Source of the DNA: DATBFX01 sp036558305
GTDB lineage: Bacteria; Chloroflexota; Chloroflexia; Thermomicrobiales; UBA6265
Direction of reading: 5' to 3'
Assembly (NCBI GenBank): GCA_036558305.1
Contig: DATBFX010000272.1
Coordinates: forward strand, 1 to 31,753
DNA length: 31,753 nt
Shown: positions 1 to 7,729 of the stretch, piece by piece
Layout: the number at the start of each line of letters is the position of its first letter
Position numbering within the stretch: the stretch's first letter is position 1
Notes under the pieces: generated by a model
What the model saw: the letters and a program-made list of their open reading frames with translations, nothing else
The model's database searches: none
Told to the model about the DNA's origin: nothing
Position numbers and translations under genes: made by a program

Positions 1-38
1 CGTCAGGGTAGCGATGCAAGGAGGGAGTTACGTCGTGG

Positions 39-93
39 GCGGTACGGATTTTCGGAGCGGTGCGGTACGGAAATCGAGGCGGCGCGGTACGGA
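39..93. repeat. Three direct 10-bp iterons
   Basis: The decamer GCGGTACGGA occurs exactly three times, at 39-48, 62-71 and 84-93, so start-to-start spacing is 23 and 22 bp, about two helical turns. The array lies just beyond the stop codon of the LuxR-type gene. The repeats are seen directly; any function (protein-binding array or remnant of a dispersed repeat) is unknown. Confidence 0.6.
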
Positions 94-111
94 GGTGCGG
101 CGGGTGTGCTC

Positions 112-3100
112 TCACACCAGATCGCTGCCCTGCCCCGACGCGACCGCCCAGGTGGCGATCTCCAGCCGCGAGGCGAACCCGAGTTTGCCGAGGATGTTGC
201 CGACGTGCGTCTCGACGGTTCGCTCGCCGATCGAGAGGCGGTCGGCGATGTCGCGGTTCGAGAGGTGGTGGGCTACGAGCATCGCCACCTCTCGCTCGCG
301 CCGCGTCAGCGTGCTCCCGTCGGACCGTGCGGCTCGATCGCGCTCCGCGGGCAGCAGCGCCGCGGCATGGGCGAGGAACTCGTCGTGGAGCGCGCCATCG
401 GGGAGCGTCGCCGCCAGTTGCTCGACGATTGTGCGGGCGGATCGGTACTGCTCGGCGGCGCCGGCAGCATCGCCGCACGCCGCGGACACCCGGGCGAGCG
501 CCAGATAACTCCGCCAGCGGAGCGGGAGCAGCCCTCGCTCGGTCGCGACGCGTACCGCCGCGCGCAACGGTTCCACCGCCTCTTCATACCGATCAAGCGC
601 CACCAAACACTCGCTGCCCAGGAGCGCCAGCAGCGGGATGTCGTGCTCACCGGTGCGCCCGACGGCGCTCGCGATGAGCCGGTCGACGACATCGAGCGCC
701 GCCGCCGCGTCGCCGCGCGCGAGTGCGAGTTTCGCCCGGGCCGTCCAGATCCGGCGCTGGCCGAGCGTGCGCATCGGCAGGTCGGGGGCGACCGCGGCCA
801 GGATCGCCGCCGCCGCGGCGAGATCGCCCAGGGCGACGTGGTTCTCGGCCAGCGAGCCAGCCGTGACGTGCCGCCAATGCCGTGACCCGCTGGTCCGGCC
901 GAGTGCGTTGGCGCGCCGGAAGTGGGCGTGCGCCCGCGCGGGCACCAGCAGGTCGGTGAGGATCATCCCGTGAGTCCATTCGCAGGCCGTCATCCACTCG
1001 CGGTGCTCGATCTCCCGCGCGATCGCGAGGCCGTCGCCGGCGGCGTCAAGCGCCCGCCCGTACTCGCCGTAGGCGGCAAAGTGCATCGCGAGGGTGCCCG
1101 CCGCGTACGCCTCGCCCGCGCGCCAGCCGGTCTCGCGCGCCAGCGCGATCGACTCCTCTCCCAGGCGCAGCGTCTCGGCCGCGGGGACGTGCGGCGGCAA
1201 GGCGACCGTCTCGAAGATGTACGCCCCACCGGGGATGATCATCGTCGCCAGGGTGGAGGAGAGCGCCTGGCGGTCGCCCAAGGCGCGGAAGAGGGCCGCG
1301 GCCCGCTCGTAACGCCGGCGCATCAGCGCGATGTCGCCCGCGATGTCGCTGACCGTGCCGAGGAGATCGACGGTGCGGGCGACGCCGTGGCGATCTCCCG
1401 TCTGCTCGAAGATCGCCAGCGCATCCTGGAGACACCGCTCGGCCTCGTCGGGGCGCTCGCGGTTGAGGTACCAGTCGCCGAGCCGCGTGAGGGTCTCGGC
1501 GAGGATGGGCGGGGTGTCCAGCGCGCGCGCCAGGGCGAGTGCCTGGTCGAAATACTCCCCCGCGCGGGCGTAGTCCTGACCCGCCCACAGGTTGCCGAGA
1601 TCGAGCAGCGCCTGCCACTCGGCGGGGCGATCGCTCTCCGCACGGGCGCGCGCAAGGACGGCCTGGAAATCCGCGTGCGCACCGTCGAAGTCGCCGAGGG
1701 TGGCGAGTGCCCAACCGCGTGCCCGCCGGAGTTGGGCCGCTGGTTCGGTCGCGAGGTGGGCGGCGGCCTCGATGGCGCGGTTGAAGTGCTCGACCGCGGC
1801 GCGGGGCGCGAAGAGGGCGAGCGCTTGGGTGCCGGCGCGCTCCCCGTACGCCAGCGCCTGCTCCCATGCCTCACCCTCCGCGAAGTGGTAGGCGAGGTCC
1901 GCCAGGTACGGTTCCGGGTTCGCCGCGTGGAGTCGGGCGATCGTCTCGGCGATGGCTTGGTGGAGCGCGCGGCGCTCGCGGGTCAGCAGACCGGCGTAGA
2001 TCGCCTGCCGCGTCAGGGCATGGCGGAAAGCGAACCGCTCCGCCGATTCCTCGACGACCAGTTGGGCGCCGATCAACTCGCGCACCGATCCCAGCAGCGC
2101 CCCCTCGTCCTGACCCGTCAGCGCGGCGAGCACGTCGAAATCGAAGAACCGGCCGGCGACCGCGGCCAGGCGCAAGACCTGATCCGCCGCCGGGCTCAAT
2201 TGCTGGCTATGCCGCAGCACCGCGTCCTGGACGCTGCGCGGAATCCGCAGTTGCGCCAGCGCCCGGCGTTCCCACCGCGCACCCGTCCGGTAGATGTCGC
2301 CGGCGGCGACGAGGGCGCGGATCACCTCCTCGATGAAAAAGGGGTTGCCGTCGGTGAGCTCGTAGATCGCCTCCAGGAAATCGGCCCGGATCGGTTGCGG
2401 CTGGTCGAAGATCGCCCTGAGCATCGCGTCGACGTCCGCGGGCGAGAGCCGCGGCAGCAGCAACTCGGACGCGAGCCGTTCGCGGTCGAGTTGCGCCAGG
2501 AGATGGCGCAAGTTCGGAGTGAGCTCGTCGGAGCGGTAAGTGAGGACGAGCAAGAGCGGGTGGGCGGCGAGACGGCGCGCCAGGGCGAGCAGCGCGTCGA
2601 GACTGGCGTCGTCGGCCCAGTGCACGTCCTCGACGACGACGAGCATCGGCCGCGCGGTCGCCAGCCCGGCGACGAACCGGACCCACGCCTGGACCAGGTG
2701 CCGCTGCTCCTGCGCGGGATCGAGGGCGGCGACCGGGGAAGCTTCCGGGCGGAGGTGGGCGGCATCCGGGCGGAGATGGGCGAGTTCGGAGGGAATGGAA
2801 GCGACGTCTCGTACCCCGGACTCCCCCGACTGCTCGGCAAGATGTGCGCGCAGCAGCTCCATGAGTGGCGCGTAGGGGAGGACGCGGTCGGGTTCGAAAC
2901 AGCGCGCCACCAGCACGCCCATCCCCCGCGCGGCGGCTTGCATCCGCGCCTCCGCCATCAGGCGCGATTTGCCGACGCCCGCTTCGCCCGCGACGACGAC
3001 CGTCTGGCCACGGCCGGCACACGCGGCGTTGAGGTGGTCGTCGAGCGCACCCAGATAGGGGGCGCGGCCGACGATGACGGGACAGACCGTAGGCATGTCG

Positions 3101-3114
3101 ACAGGCGGCGGCAT
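112..3114 (-). CDS. LuxR-family regulator with AAA ATPase domain (LAL/MalT-like)
   Basis: Large signal-transduction ATPase and transcription factor of about 1000 residues. A Walker A motif (GEAGVGKS, residues 43-50) and a Walker B-like stretch (MLVVVEDVHWADD, about residue 160) define an N-terminal AAA/NB-ARC-like ATPase. The long Ala/Leu-rich middle (about 400-900) looks like TPR-type helical repeats. The last ~65 residues are a LuxR helix-turn-helix (LTRREREVAML followed by ERTVETHVGNILGKLG). Family knowledge: LAL proteins bind an inducer through the helical repeats and activate promoters in an ATP-dependent way. The start at 3114 follows GGGGCGAAACG; an ATG seven codons in (3096) is an alternative. 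It is divergent from the alpha/beta hydrolase, which is a candidate target. The ligand cannot be read from the sequence. Confidence 0.93.
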   Translation of the reverse strand: MPPPVDMPTVCPVIVGRAPYLGALDDHLNAACAGRGQTVVVAGEAGVGKSRLMAEARMQAAARGMGVLVARCFEPDRVLPYAPLMELLRAHLAEQSGESGVRDVASIPSELAHLRPDAAHLRPEASPVAALDPAQEQRHLVQAWVRFVAGLATARPMLVVVEDVHWADDASLDALLALARRLAAHPLLLVLTYRSDELTPNLRHLLAQLDRERLASELLLPRLSPADVDAMLRAIFDQPQPIRADFLEAIYELTDGNPFFIEEVIRALVAAGDIYRTGARWERRALAQLRIPRSVQDAVLRHSQQLSPAADQVLRLAAVAGRFFDFDVLAALTGQDEGALLGSVRELIGAQLVVEESAERFAFRHALTRQAIYAGLLTRERRALHQAIAETIARLHAANPEPYLADLAYHFAEGEAWEQALAYGERAGTQALALFAPRAAVEHFNRAIEAAAHLATEPAAQLRRARGWALATLGDFDGAHADFQAVLARARAESDRPAEWQALLDLGNLWAGQDYARAGEYFDQALALARALDTPPILAETLTRLGDWYLNRERPDEAERCLQDALAIFEQTGDRHGVARTVDLLGTVSDIAGDIALMRRRYERAAALFRALGDRQALSSTLATMIIPGGAYIFETVALPPHVPAAETLRLGEESIALARETGWRAGEAYAAGTLAMHFAAYGEYGRALDAAGDGLAIAREIEHREWMTACEWTHGMILTDLLVPARAHAHFRRANALGRTSGSRHWRHVTAGSLAENHVALGDLAAAAAILAAVAPDLPMRTLGQRRIWTARAKLALARGDAAAALDVVDRLIASAVGRTGEHDIPLLALLGSECLVALDRYEEAVEPLRAAVRVATERGLLPLRWRSYLALARVSAACGDAAGAAEQYRSARTIVEQLAATLPDGALHDEFLAHAAALLPAERDRAARSDGSTLTRREREVAMLVAHHLSNRDIADRLSIGERTVETHVGNILGKLGFASRLEIATWAVASGQGSDLV

Positions 3115-3160
3115 CGTTTCGCCCCATGGCGGCTGGCGTCGAGCACGGTGGGCAAGCGAG

Positions 3161-3199
3161 AGTATACGACTCGGGGAGCGCCGGATCGTCCGGTAGAAT
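3161..3199. promoter_or_regulatory. Divergent -10 elements with a short dyad
   Basis: The 133-bp gap between the divergent LuxR and hydrolase genes holds TATACT on the minus strand (3161-3166) and TAGAAT on the plus strand (3194-3199), each 5/6 to the -10 consensus. The palindrome CCGGATCGTCCGG (3181-3193) lies between them and could be an operator. No convincing -35 is seen on either strand, so activator dependence is plausible. Confidence 0.4.
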
Positions 3200-3247
3200 G
3201 GACGGCGCTGCTTGTCCGTCGTTGTCTTCTGGAGGGCACACCGTCAC

Positions 3248-4060
3248 ATGCCTTACGCGAAAGCCGGGAACGTCACCCTCTATTACGAGAGCGCCGGCGA
3301 GGGGACGCCGTTCGTGCTCCACGCCCACGATCACCTCTCGTACATGCCGTTTCAGGTGCCCTATTTTTCGCGGTTCTATCGGGTGATCGTGTTCGATCGC
3401 CGCGGCACCGGGCGTTCGGACGATCCGCCGGGGCCGTGGACGCCCGCCGACCTCGCGGTGGACGTGCGCAACCTGATGGACGCGCTCGACATTTCGAAGG
3501 CGATCGTCGGGGGCATTTCGCTCGGCGGCGTGGTCTCGTCGCAGTTCGGACTCGACTATCCCGATCGCGCGCTGGCGCTGATCGTCGGGGGGACCGTGCC
3601 TCGGCTCTGGCCGCTCGGCGAGGCATGGCTCGACCAGCAGATCGAGGCCGCGAAGGGCAACGCGCCGGTCATCGTCAACCAGCCACGATCGTACGAGTGG
3701 GAGGAGGACGGTCCGCCGACGCAGGCGCCGGATTTTGCGGCGAGCCAGTTCGGACGGTACCTGGCGACCCTCGACGCCAAGCTGGGGACGCAGGAATCGT
3801 TGCTGAAGATGCTCCACGTGTTGAAGGGGTGGGACCAGAGTCCGCGTTATCCCGAGTTGCGGCGGCTCGACGTGCCTGCCCTCGTCATCGTCGGCGGCAA
3901 CGAACCGCAAAAGACGATCGAGCTCTCCCACGAGTGGGCGCAGCAGTTCAAACGCGGGGAATTCGTCATCCTCGCCAACACCCACCACGGGGCCGGCCGG
4001 GAAAACCCGATCGGCTGGAACGCGGCGGTTCACGCATTTCTGAAACGGAATGGGTTGTGA
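3248..4060 (+). CDS. Alpha/beta hydrolase
   Basis: 270-residue alpha/beta-hydrolase-fold enzyme, probably cytoplasmic because no signal peptide is visible. The nucleophile elbow G-I-S-L-G places the catalytic Ser at residue 91. An oxyanion-side HAHDHL motif lies near residue 25, the segment FDRRGTGRSD is typical of the family, and a late NTHHGAG segment supplies the likely catalytic His. The start at 3248 is preferred because GGAGG lies at 3231-3235; an in-frame ATG at 3212 would put this Shine-Dalgarno inside the gene. The substrate is unknown. It is transcribed away from the LuxR-type regulator, which may control it. Confidence 0.9.
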   Translation: MPYAKAGNVTLYYESAGEGTPFVLHAHDHLSYMPFQVPYFSRFYRVIVFDRRGTGRSDDPPGPWTPADLAVDVRNLMDALDISKAIVGGISLGGVVSSQFGLDYPDRALALIVGGTVPRLWPLGEAWLDQQIEAAKGNAPVIVNQPRSYEWEEDGPPTQAPDFAASQFGRYLATLDAKLGTQESLLKMLHVLKGWDQSPRYPELRRLDVPALVIVGGNEPQKTIELSHEWAQQFKRGEFVILANTHHGAGRENPIGWNAAVHAFLKRNGL

Positions 4061-4076
4061 GGAAACCCACCTCGTG

Positions 4077-4167
4077 CGTAGGGGCGGACCGCCGTGTCCG
4101 CCCTGCTGCGTGAGCGCCAACCCAGCAGGGCGGACAGCGCCCAGAGGGCACCCGGTCCGCCCCTACG
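4077..4167. repeat. Nested palindromic intergenic element
   Basis: Two perfect 14-bp inverted repeats are nested. The outer arms are CGTAGGGGCGGACC (4077-4090) and its complement at 4154-4167. The inner arms are TGTCCGCCCTGCTG (4095-4108) and its complement at 4123-4136. Together they can fold into a long two-tier hairpin. It sits between convergent genes, where it could stop transcription from both sides. The composition and form resemble REP- or MITE-like dispersed repeats; copy number cannot be judged from one window. Confidence 0.8.
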
Positions 4168-4205
4168 ACGGTGGTCGTCGTTCCCTCAATTCGGTCTGTT
4201 GACCG

Positions 4206-4724
4206 TCATTCCTCGCGGGCTTCGCCGAGGAGGCGTTCGACGATGACGGTGTCGCGCCAGATGCCGTCGAGTTTGGCGTGGCGGTGGTAGGTGCCGACCT
4301 CGCGGAAACCGAGTTTTTGGCAGAGACCGCGGCTGGGCGCGTTCTCGGGGAAGATGCGGGAGACGAGTTTCCAGAAGCCGGCGGTCTCGCAGGCGTCGAT
4401 CAAGGCTTGTAGGGCGGCTTGTCCGGCGCCGGTGCCGCGGGCGTCGCGGTCGGTATAGATGGAGAACTCGGCGATCCCGGCGTAGCACTCGCGCGGGCGA
4501 TAGGAACTGGCCGCCGCCCAGGCCAGCACCCGGCCGTCGCGTTCCGCCACCACGACCGGGTAGCGGCCGGTCTTCTCGGCCAGCCAGGCGGTCATCTGGG
4601 CGACGGTGCGCGGTTCGGTTTCGAAGGTGGCGACCCGCTCCTCGATCCCCTGGTTGTAGATGCGGGCGATCGCCGCCGCGTCGGCGGCGGCGGCCGGTCG
4701 GGTTCGCACCGTGGTCGTCCTCAT
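4206..4724 (-). CDS. arsN1: GNAT acetyltransferase, ArsN1/phosphinothricin-type
   Basis: 172-residue GNAT-fold N-acetyltransferase. The N-terminal segment IARIYNQGIEERVATFETE is characteristic of the phosphinothricin/arsinothricin acetyltransferase group. The acetyl-CoA loop is seen as RDARGTGAGQAAL (about 95-107), followed by FRIFPEN-like and GFREVGTYHRHAKLDG segments typical of the group. Family knowledge: these enzymes acetylate the amino group of glutamate-analogue toxins such as arsinothricin, phosphinothricin or methionine sulfoximine. Its ATG overlaps the stop of the upstream MFS gene by 4 bp (4721-4724), so the two are probably translationally coupled. The ArsN1 assignment rests on remembered family motifs and is supported only indirectly by the arsenic genes elsewhere in the window. 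Confidence 0.85.
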   Translation of the reverse strand: MRTTTVRTRPAAAADAAAIARIYNQGIEERVATFETEPRTVAQMTAWLAEKTGRYPVVVAERDGRVLAWAAASSYRPRECYAGIAEFSIYTDRDARGTGAGQAALQALIDACETAGFWKLVSRIFPENAPSRGLCQKLGFREVGTYHRHAKLDGIWRDTVIVERLLGEAREE

Positions 4725-5932
4725 CCCCGCAGTCTCTCCCGTTGTTGTCCGACCCTGATCATCGCCAGCGCGGCGAGGGCGGAGACGGTCGCCATTCCCC
4801 AGAGGACCGGATCGTAGCTGCCGGCGAGGGTGTAGGCGACGCCGGCGCCGACCGGTGCCAGGGCGCGGGCGCCGGTCAGGAACAACGCCAGCATGCCGCT
4901 GATCGCGCCGAAGTGGGTGCGGCCGTAGAACTCGGCGACGAGACCGGGCCGCATCAGCGTCACCACGCCGCGGCCGGCGCCGAGGAGGAGGACGGCGCTC
5001 AAGACCCCCGCCCGCGTCTGCCACCCCATCAGCACGACGAGGGCGACCGCCTGCAATGCGAAGACGAGGGCGGTCAGGGCGACCTGCGACAGCCGGTTGC
5101 CGAAGACGGTCGCCAGGACGCGGGCGCCGACCTGAGCCGCGCCGATCAGCCCGGCCGCCGCCGCCGCGAAGCGGGCGCCGTCGCCGCGCTCGGTCAGGTA
5201 CGGGATCAGGTGCACGCCGACCGCTATTGCGGAAAAGGTTTCGAGGAAGAAGGCCAGGGTCAACCAGCGGAAAGCCGGATCGCGCAGGGCATCGCCGACC
5301 GAAACGCCCTCGGAGAAGACCGCCTGGGCGTCGACCGCGGCGTCTTGCCGCGGTGCGGCGCCGTCCGGCAGGAGACCGAGGTCTTCGGGGCGGCGGCGGA
5401 GGAGGAGGGCGTGCGGCGGGATCGTCGCGACCGCCAGGATGGCGGCCAGGACCAGGAGCGCCGTTCGCCAGGTGAACCGGTCGACGAGCCAGCCCGACAG
5501 CGGCAGCGCGATCGTGCTGGCGAACCCGGCGGCGACGGTCACCAACAGCAGCGCCCGGCTCCGGTCTCGCTCGAACCACCGCGTAACTGTCGCGAAGGCC
5601 GGTTCGTAGAGGGTGGCCGCCATGGCGAGCCCGATCCCCGCCCAGATCAGGTAGTAGAGGGTCAGGTCGCCGACGCGCGACCAGGCGACGACGAGGAGCG
5701 CGCCCAGAAGGGAACCGGCGGTCATCAACGCGCGCGGACCGCGCCGGTCCAACCACCGGCCGACGAACGGCGCGGCCAGCCCGGAGATGAGCAGGGCGAG
5801 CGAGTAGGCGCCGGTCACCGCCGCGGCCGACCACCCGAACTCGTCTCTCATCGGGACCAGGAAGACCGAGAAGGCGTAGTAGAGGATGCCCCACGAGACG
5901 GTCTCGGTGAAGGCCAGCGTCCCGGCGATCAC
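4721..5932 (-). CDS. MFS permease (12 TM)
   Basis: Major facilitator superfamily transporter of about 403 residues, with repeated hydrophobic segments and the loop signature FVGRWLDRRGPR between TM2 and TM3. It belongs to a drug/organic-acid-type MFS group; the substrate is not readable. It overlaps the ArsN1-like acetyltransferase by 4 bp, so efflux of the same toxin or of its acetylated form is an inference. The start is uncertain. The GTG at 5932 has no Shine-Dalgarno, and the frame is open upstream to 6019 with a plausible RLYYGWVIAG lead into TM1. A CTG at 5992 lies 8 nt after GGGGAGG and may be the true start, adding 20 residues. Confidence 0.88.
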   Translation of the reverse strand: MIAGTLAFTETVSWGILYYAFSVFLVPMRDEFGWSAAAVTGAYSLALLISGLAAPFVGRWLDRRGPRALMTAGSLLGALLVVAWSRVGDLTLYYLIWAGIGLAMAATLYEPAFATVTRWFERDRSRALLLVTVAAGFASTIALPLSGWLVDRFTWRTALLVLAAILAVATIPPHALLLRRRPEDLGLLPDGAAPRQDAAVDAQAVFSEGVSVGDALRDPAFRWLTLAFFLETFSAIAVGVHLIPYLTERGDGARFAAAAAGLIGAAQVGARVLATVFGNRLSQVALTALVFALQAVALVVLMGWQTRAGVLSAVLLLGAGRGVVTLMRPGLVAEFYGRTHFGAISGMLALFLTGARALAPVGAGVAYTLAGSYDPVLWGMATVSALAALAMIRVGQQRERLRG

Positions 5933-6019
5933 CCAGCCGTAGTAGAGGCGCCCCCGCGATCCGACCTTTCCCGCGGCAAACGCGGTGCTCAGGGCAGGTC
6001 CCTCCCCGCCGGCGCGGTC

Positions 6020-6223
6020 CTACGTGCGCTCTTCCGCATCGTTGGCGCTGCGCCGGGACTCGATGTCCGCCTCGCTGTCCGTGGAACGGGTCAGGGGCGA
6101 AAGCACCGATTTGAAGGCCCGCTCGATCGTGCCCAGGATGCCGTGTTCGCCAGCGGCCACGTCGCCCTGGACCTGGCGCTCGGCGTTGGCTTCCTCTTCG
6201 CGCTCGACGTCCGGATCGCTCAC
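6020..6223 (-). CDS. Small charged protein, unknown
   Basis: 67-residue hypothetical protein beginning VSDPDVEREEEANAERQ. The N-terminal third is rich in Glu and Arg, followed by a short amphipathic segment (GILGTIERAFKSVLSPL) and another charged tail. There is no Cys, signal peptide or membrane segment. GTG is chosen because AAGGGAGA lies 5 nt upstream; the open frame extends further but without ribosome-binding signals. It is followed closely by the MFS gene and may be the first gene of that operon. No family recognised. Confidence 0.6.
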   Translation of the reverse strand: MSDPDVEREEEANAERQVQGDVAAGEHGILGTIERAFKSVLSPLTRSTDSEADIESRRSANDAEERT

Positions 6224-6333
6224 GGTGGTCTCCCTTCGGTGGATGGCGACTGAACGCGCATCATACCCGGGACCAGGACGAGGCGAGCGCGGACGCGACC
6301 GACGTTGCCGGCGACGAAAACGTCCGTACACGG

Positions 6334-6361
6334 TTGACTTGCCGGATCGCGGGTGTAGCAT
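6334..6361 (+). promoter_or_regulatory. Promoter of the exported-protein cluster
   Basis: TTGACT (6334-6339) and TAGCAT (6356-6361) are separated by 16 bp, giving 5/6 and 4/6 matches to -35 and -10. Predicted transcription starts near 6368, about 60 nt before the first gene of the plus-strand cluster. The AT-rich stretch GGATAACAATC follows immediately and could hold an operator. Confidence 0.5.
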
Positions 6362-6430
6362 GGATAACAATCTCGACAATCCATATCAGGGGGCGCGCAT
6401 GCACTCGGCGTTACGCACGAAGGAGGCGGC

Positions 6431-6970
6431 ATGGACACCCATCTCTCTCCTCACCCCGCTCCGGCCCGATCGGATGGCGTTTCTCGACGCGAGGTGCTGC
6501 TTGGCATCGGCGTAAGCGGTCTCGGCATTGCCCTGTTCGCACGCGGGATCGAGGCGGCGAGCGCCCAGGACGCGACGCCCGCCGCGAACGGGTTGCCGCC
6601 CGGCGTCGGCCTGACCCCGTTGATCACCATCCCGATCCGCGACATGCCGACGGCGCCGTTCTCGCTCAGCCTGACGCGGCTGACGTTGGAACCGGGCGCC
6701 TCCGTCCCGAACTCGTCGGTGCCGTTCCCTGAGATCGCTTTCACCGAGTCGGGGACCCTTACCTGTCCGGGTGGCGACGGCCGCTGGGTGTACGCGCCCG
6801 ACGGCACCGTGACGGCGTCCGGCCCGGGCGACCACCCGGTGCCGGCCGGATCGGCGATCTACACCGCCCCCAACGCCCTCGACGGCGCCCGCAACGACGG
6901 GACGGAACCGGTTTCGGCGTTGGTGATCGACCTCGTCCCGGCCGAAGGGGCGGCGACGCCGACGGCGTAG
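6431..6970 (+). CDS. Exported cupin-like protein
   Basis: 179-residue protein with a Tat-like signal (SRREVLLGIGVSGLGIALF, residues 18-36) followed by an AQDATPAA linker after the presumed cleavage site. The rest has the alternating strand pattern of a single cupin barrel (LEPGASVP, then GTLTCPGG, VPAGSAIYTAPNA). No clear HxH metal site is visible, so it may not be a metal enzyme. AGGAGG at 6421-6426 fixes the start. The C-terminus ends in AATPTA, a tail related to those of two neighbours. It heads the plus-strand cluster with haloperoxidase and sulfite dehydrogenase genes; its function is unknown. Confidence 0.8.
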   Translation: MDTHLSPHPAPARSDGVSRREVLLGIGVSGLGIALFARGIEAASAQDATPAANGLPPGVGLTPLITIPIRDMPTAPFSLSLTRLTLEPGASVPNSSVPFPEIAFTESGTLTCPGGDGRWVYAPDGTVTASGPGDHPVPAGSAIYTAPNALDGARNDGTEPVSALVIDLVPAEGAATPTA

Positions 6971-7030
6971 CCGCCGCGGCATCGGCCCTCGCGGGGCGGT
7001 GGTCCCGCGTCACGACGAGGAGGAAAAGCC

Positions 7031-7705
7031 ATGACGAGGATGGGTCGTCGCGGCCTGGTACGGGCCGGGGCTGCCGCCGGGGCCGGCGTTGCCCTCGCGG
7101 TGCGCGCGGTGCCCGTGCGGGTGGGAGCGCAAGAGGTCCTGATGACCGCCTCCGGCGCCGGGGTGAACCTGAAACTGATGCCCGATCCGGAGGGCGAGCC
7201 GGTGGTGCCGATGCGCGAGTCGTTCGCCTTCGACGCGATCTACGCCCAGTGCATCGTCGAGGACAACGCCGAGCGCTTCGCGATGGACACCTTCGGCATG
7301 GGCCGGGTCGTGATCGAGCCGCACCAGTTCTTCATGGCGATGTACGCCGACGCCGTCGGCATCGACGGCATCCGGCGCAACGCCGACGGGTCGCTGACCG
7401 CCACCATGCTCGGCTCGCTCTTTTGCGCGACCTTCGCCGGTACCTCGTCGGTGACGGTCGGCGGCAGGGACGCCAAGGAGCACGCCCGGTTCAAGATCGA
7501 GGCGACCGACGGCGGGATCGGGGGGAGCGCCCCGCCCGACCGGTTCGCCTTCACCGTCTACTTCGACCCGAAGGAGGCGCCGGTCAACCACGGCATCTTT
7601 GGCCCGGAGTTCACCTTCACCGGCGAGATGATCGCCGGCAAGATCACGATCGGCCCGCCGGTCACGGTGCCGCTGACCGCCGATGCGGGGACGCCAGCGT
7701 CGTAG
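7031..7705 (+). CDS. Exported protein, unknown
   Basis: 224-residue protein with a short Arg-led hydrophobic signal (residues 5-33, ending VRVGAQE). The mature part is predicted to be rich in beta strands (TATMLGSLFCATFAGTSSVTVGG; FAFTVYFDPKEAPVNHGIFGPEFTFTGEM). The last residues are AGTPAS. The start has GAGGAGGAAAAGCC directly before it. It lies 60 bp after the cupin-like gene and 24 bp before the haloperoxidase-like gene, so it is most likely co-transcribed. No family recognised. Confidence 0.75.
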   Translation: MTRMGRRGLVRAGAAAGAGVALAVRAVPVRVGAQEVLMTASGAGVNLKLMPDPEGEPVVPMRESFAFDAIYAQCIVEDNAERFAMDTFGMGRVVIEPHQFFMAMYADAVGIDGIRRNADGSLTATMLGSLFCATFAGTSSVTVGGRDAKEHARFKIEATDGGIGGSAPPDRFAFTVYFDPKEAPVNHGIFGPEFTFTGEMIAGKITIGPPVTVPLTADAGTPAS

Positions 7706-7729
7706 TCGCATCGGCCGGGGGGATTCGCG

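Noticed and set aside
922..4113. Very long open frame on the plus strand opposite the LuxR-type gene
   Set aside because: Translation is Arg/Gly/Asp-rich low complexity, with no domain motif or Shine-Dalgarno. It mirrors high-GC codon bias of the real minus-strand gene.
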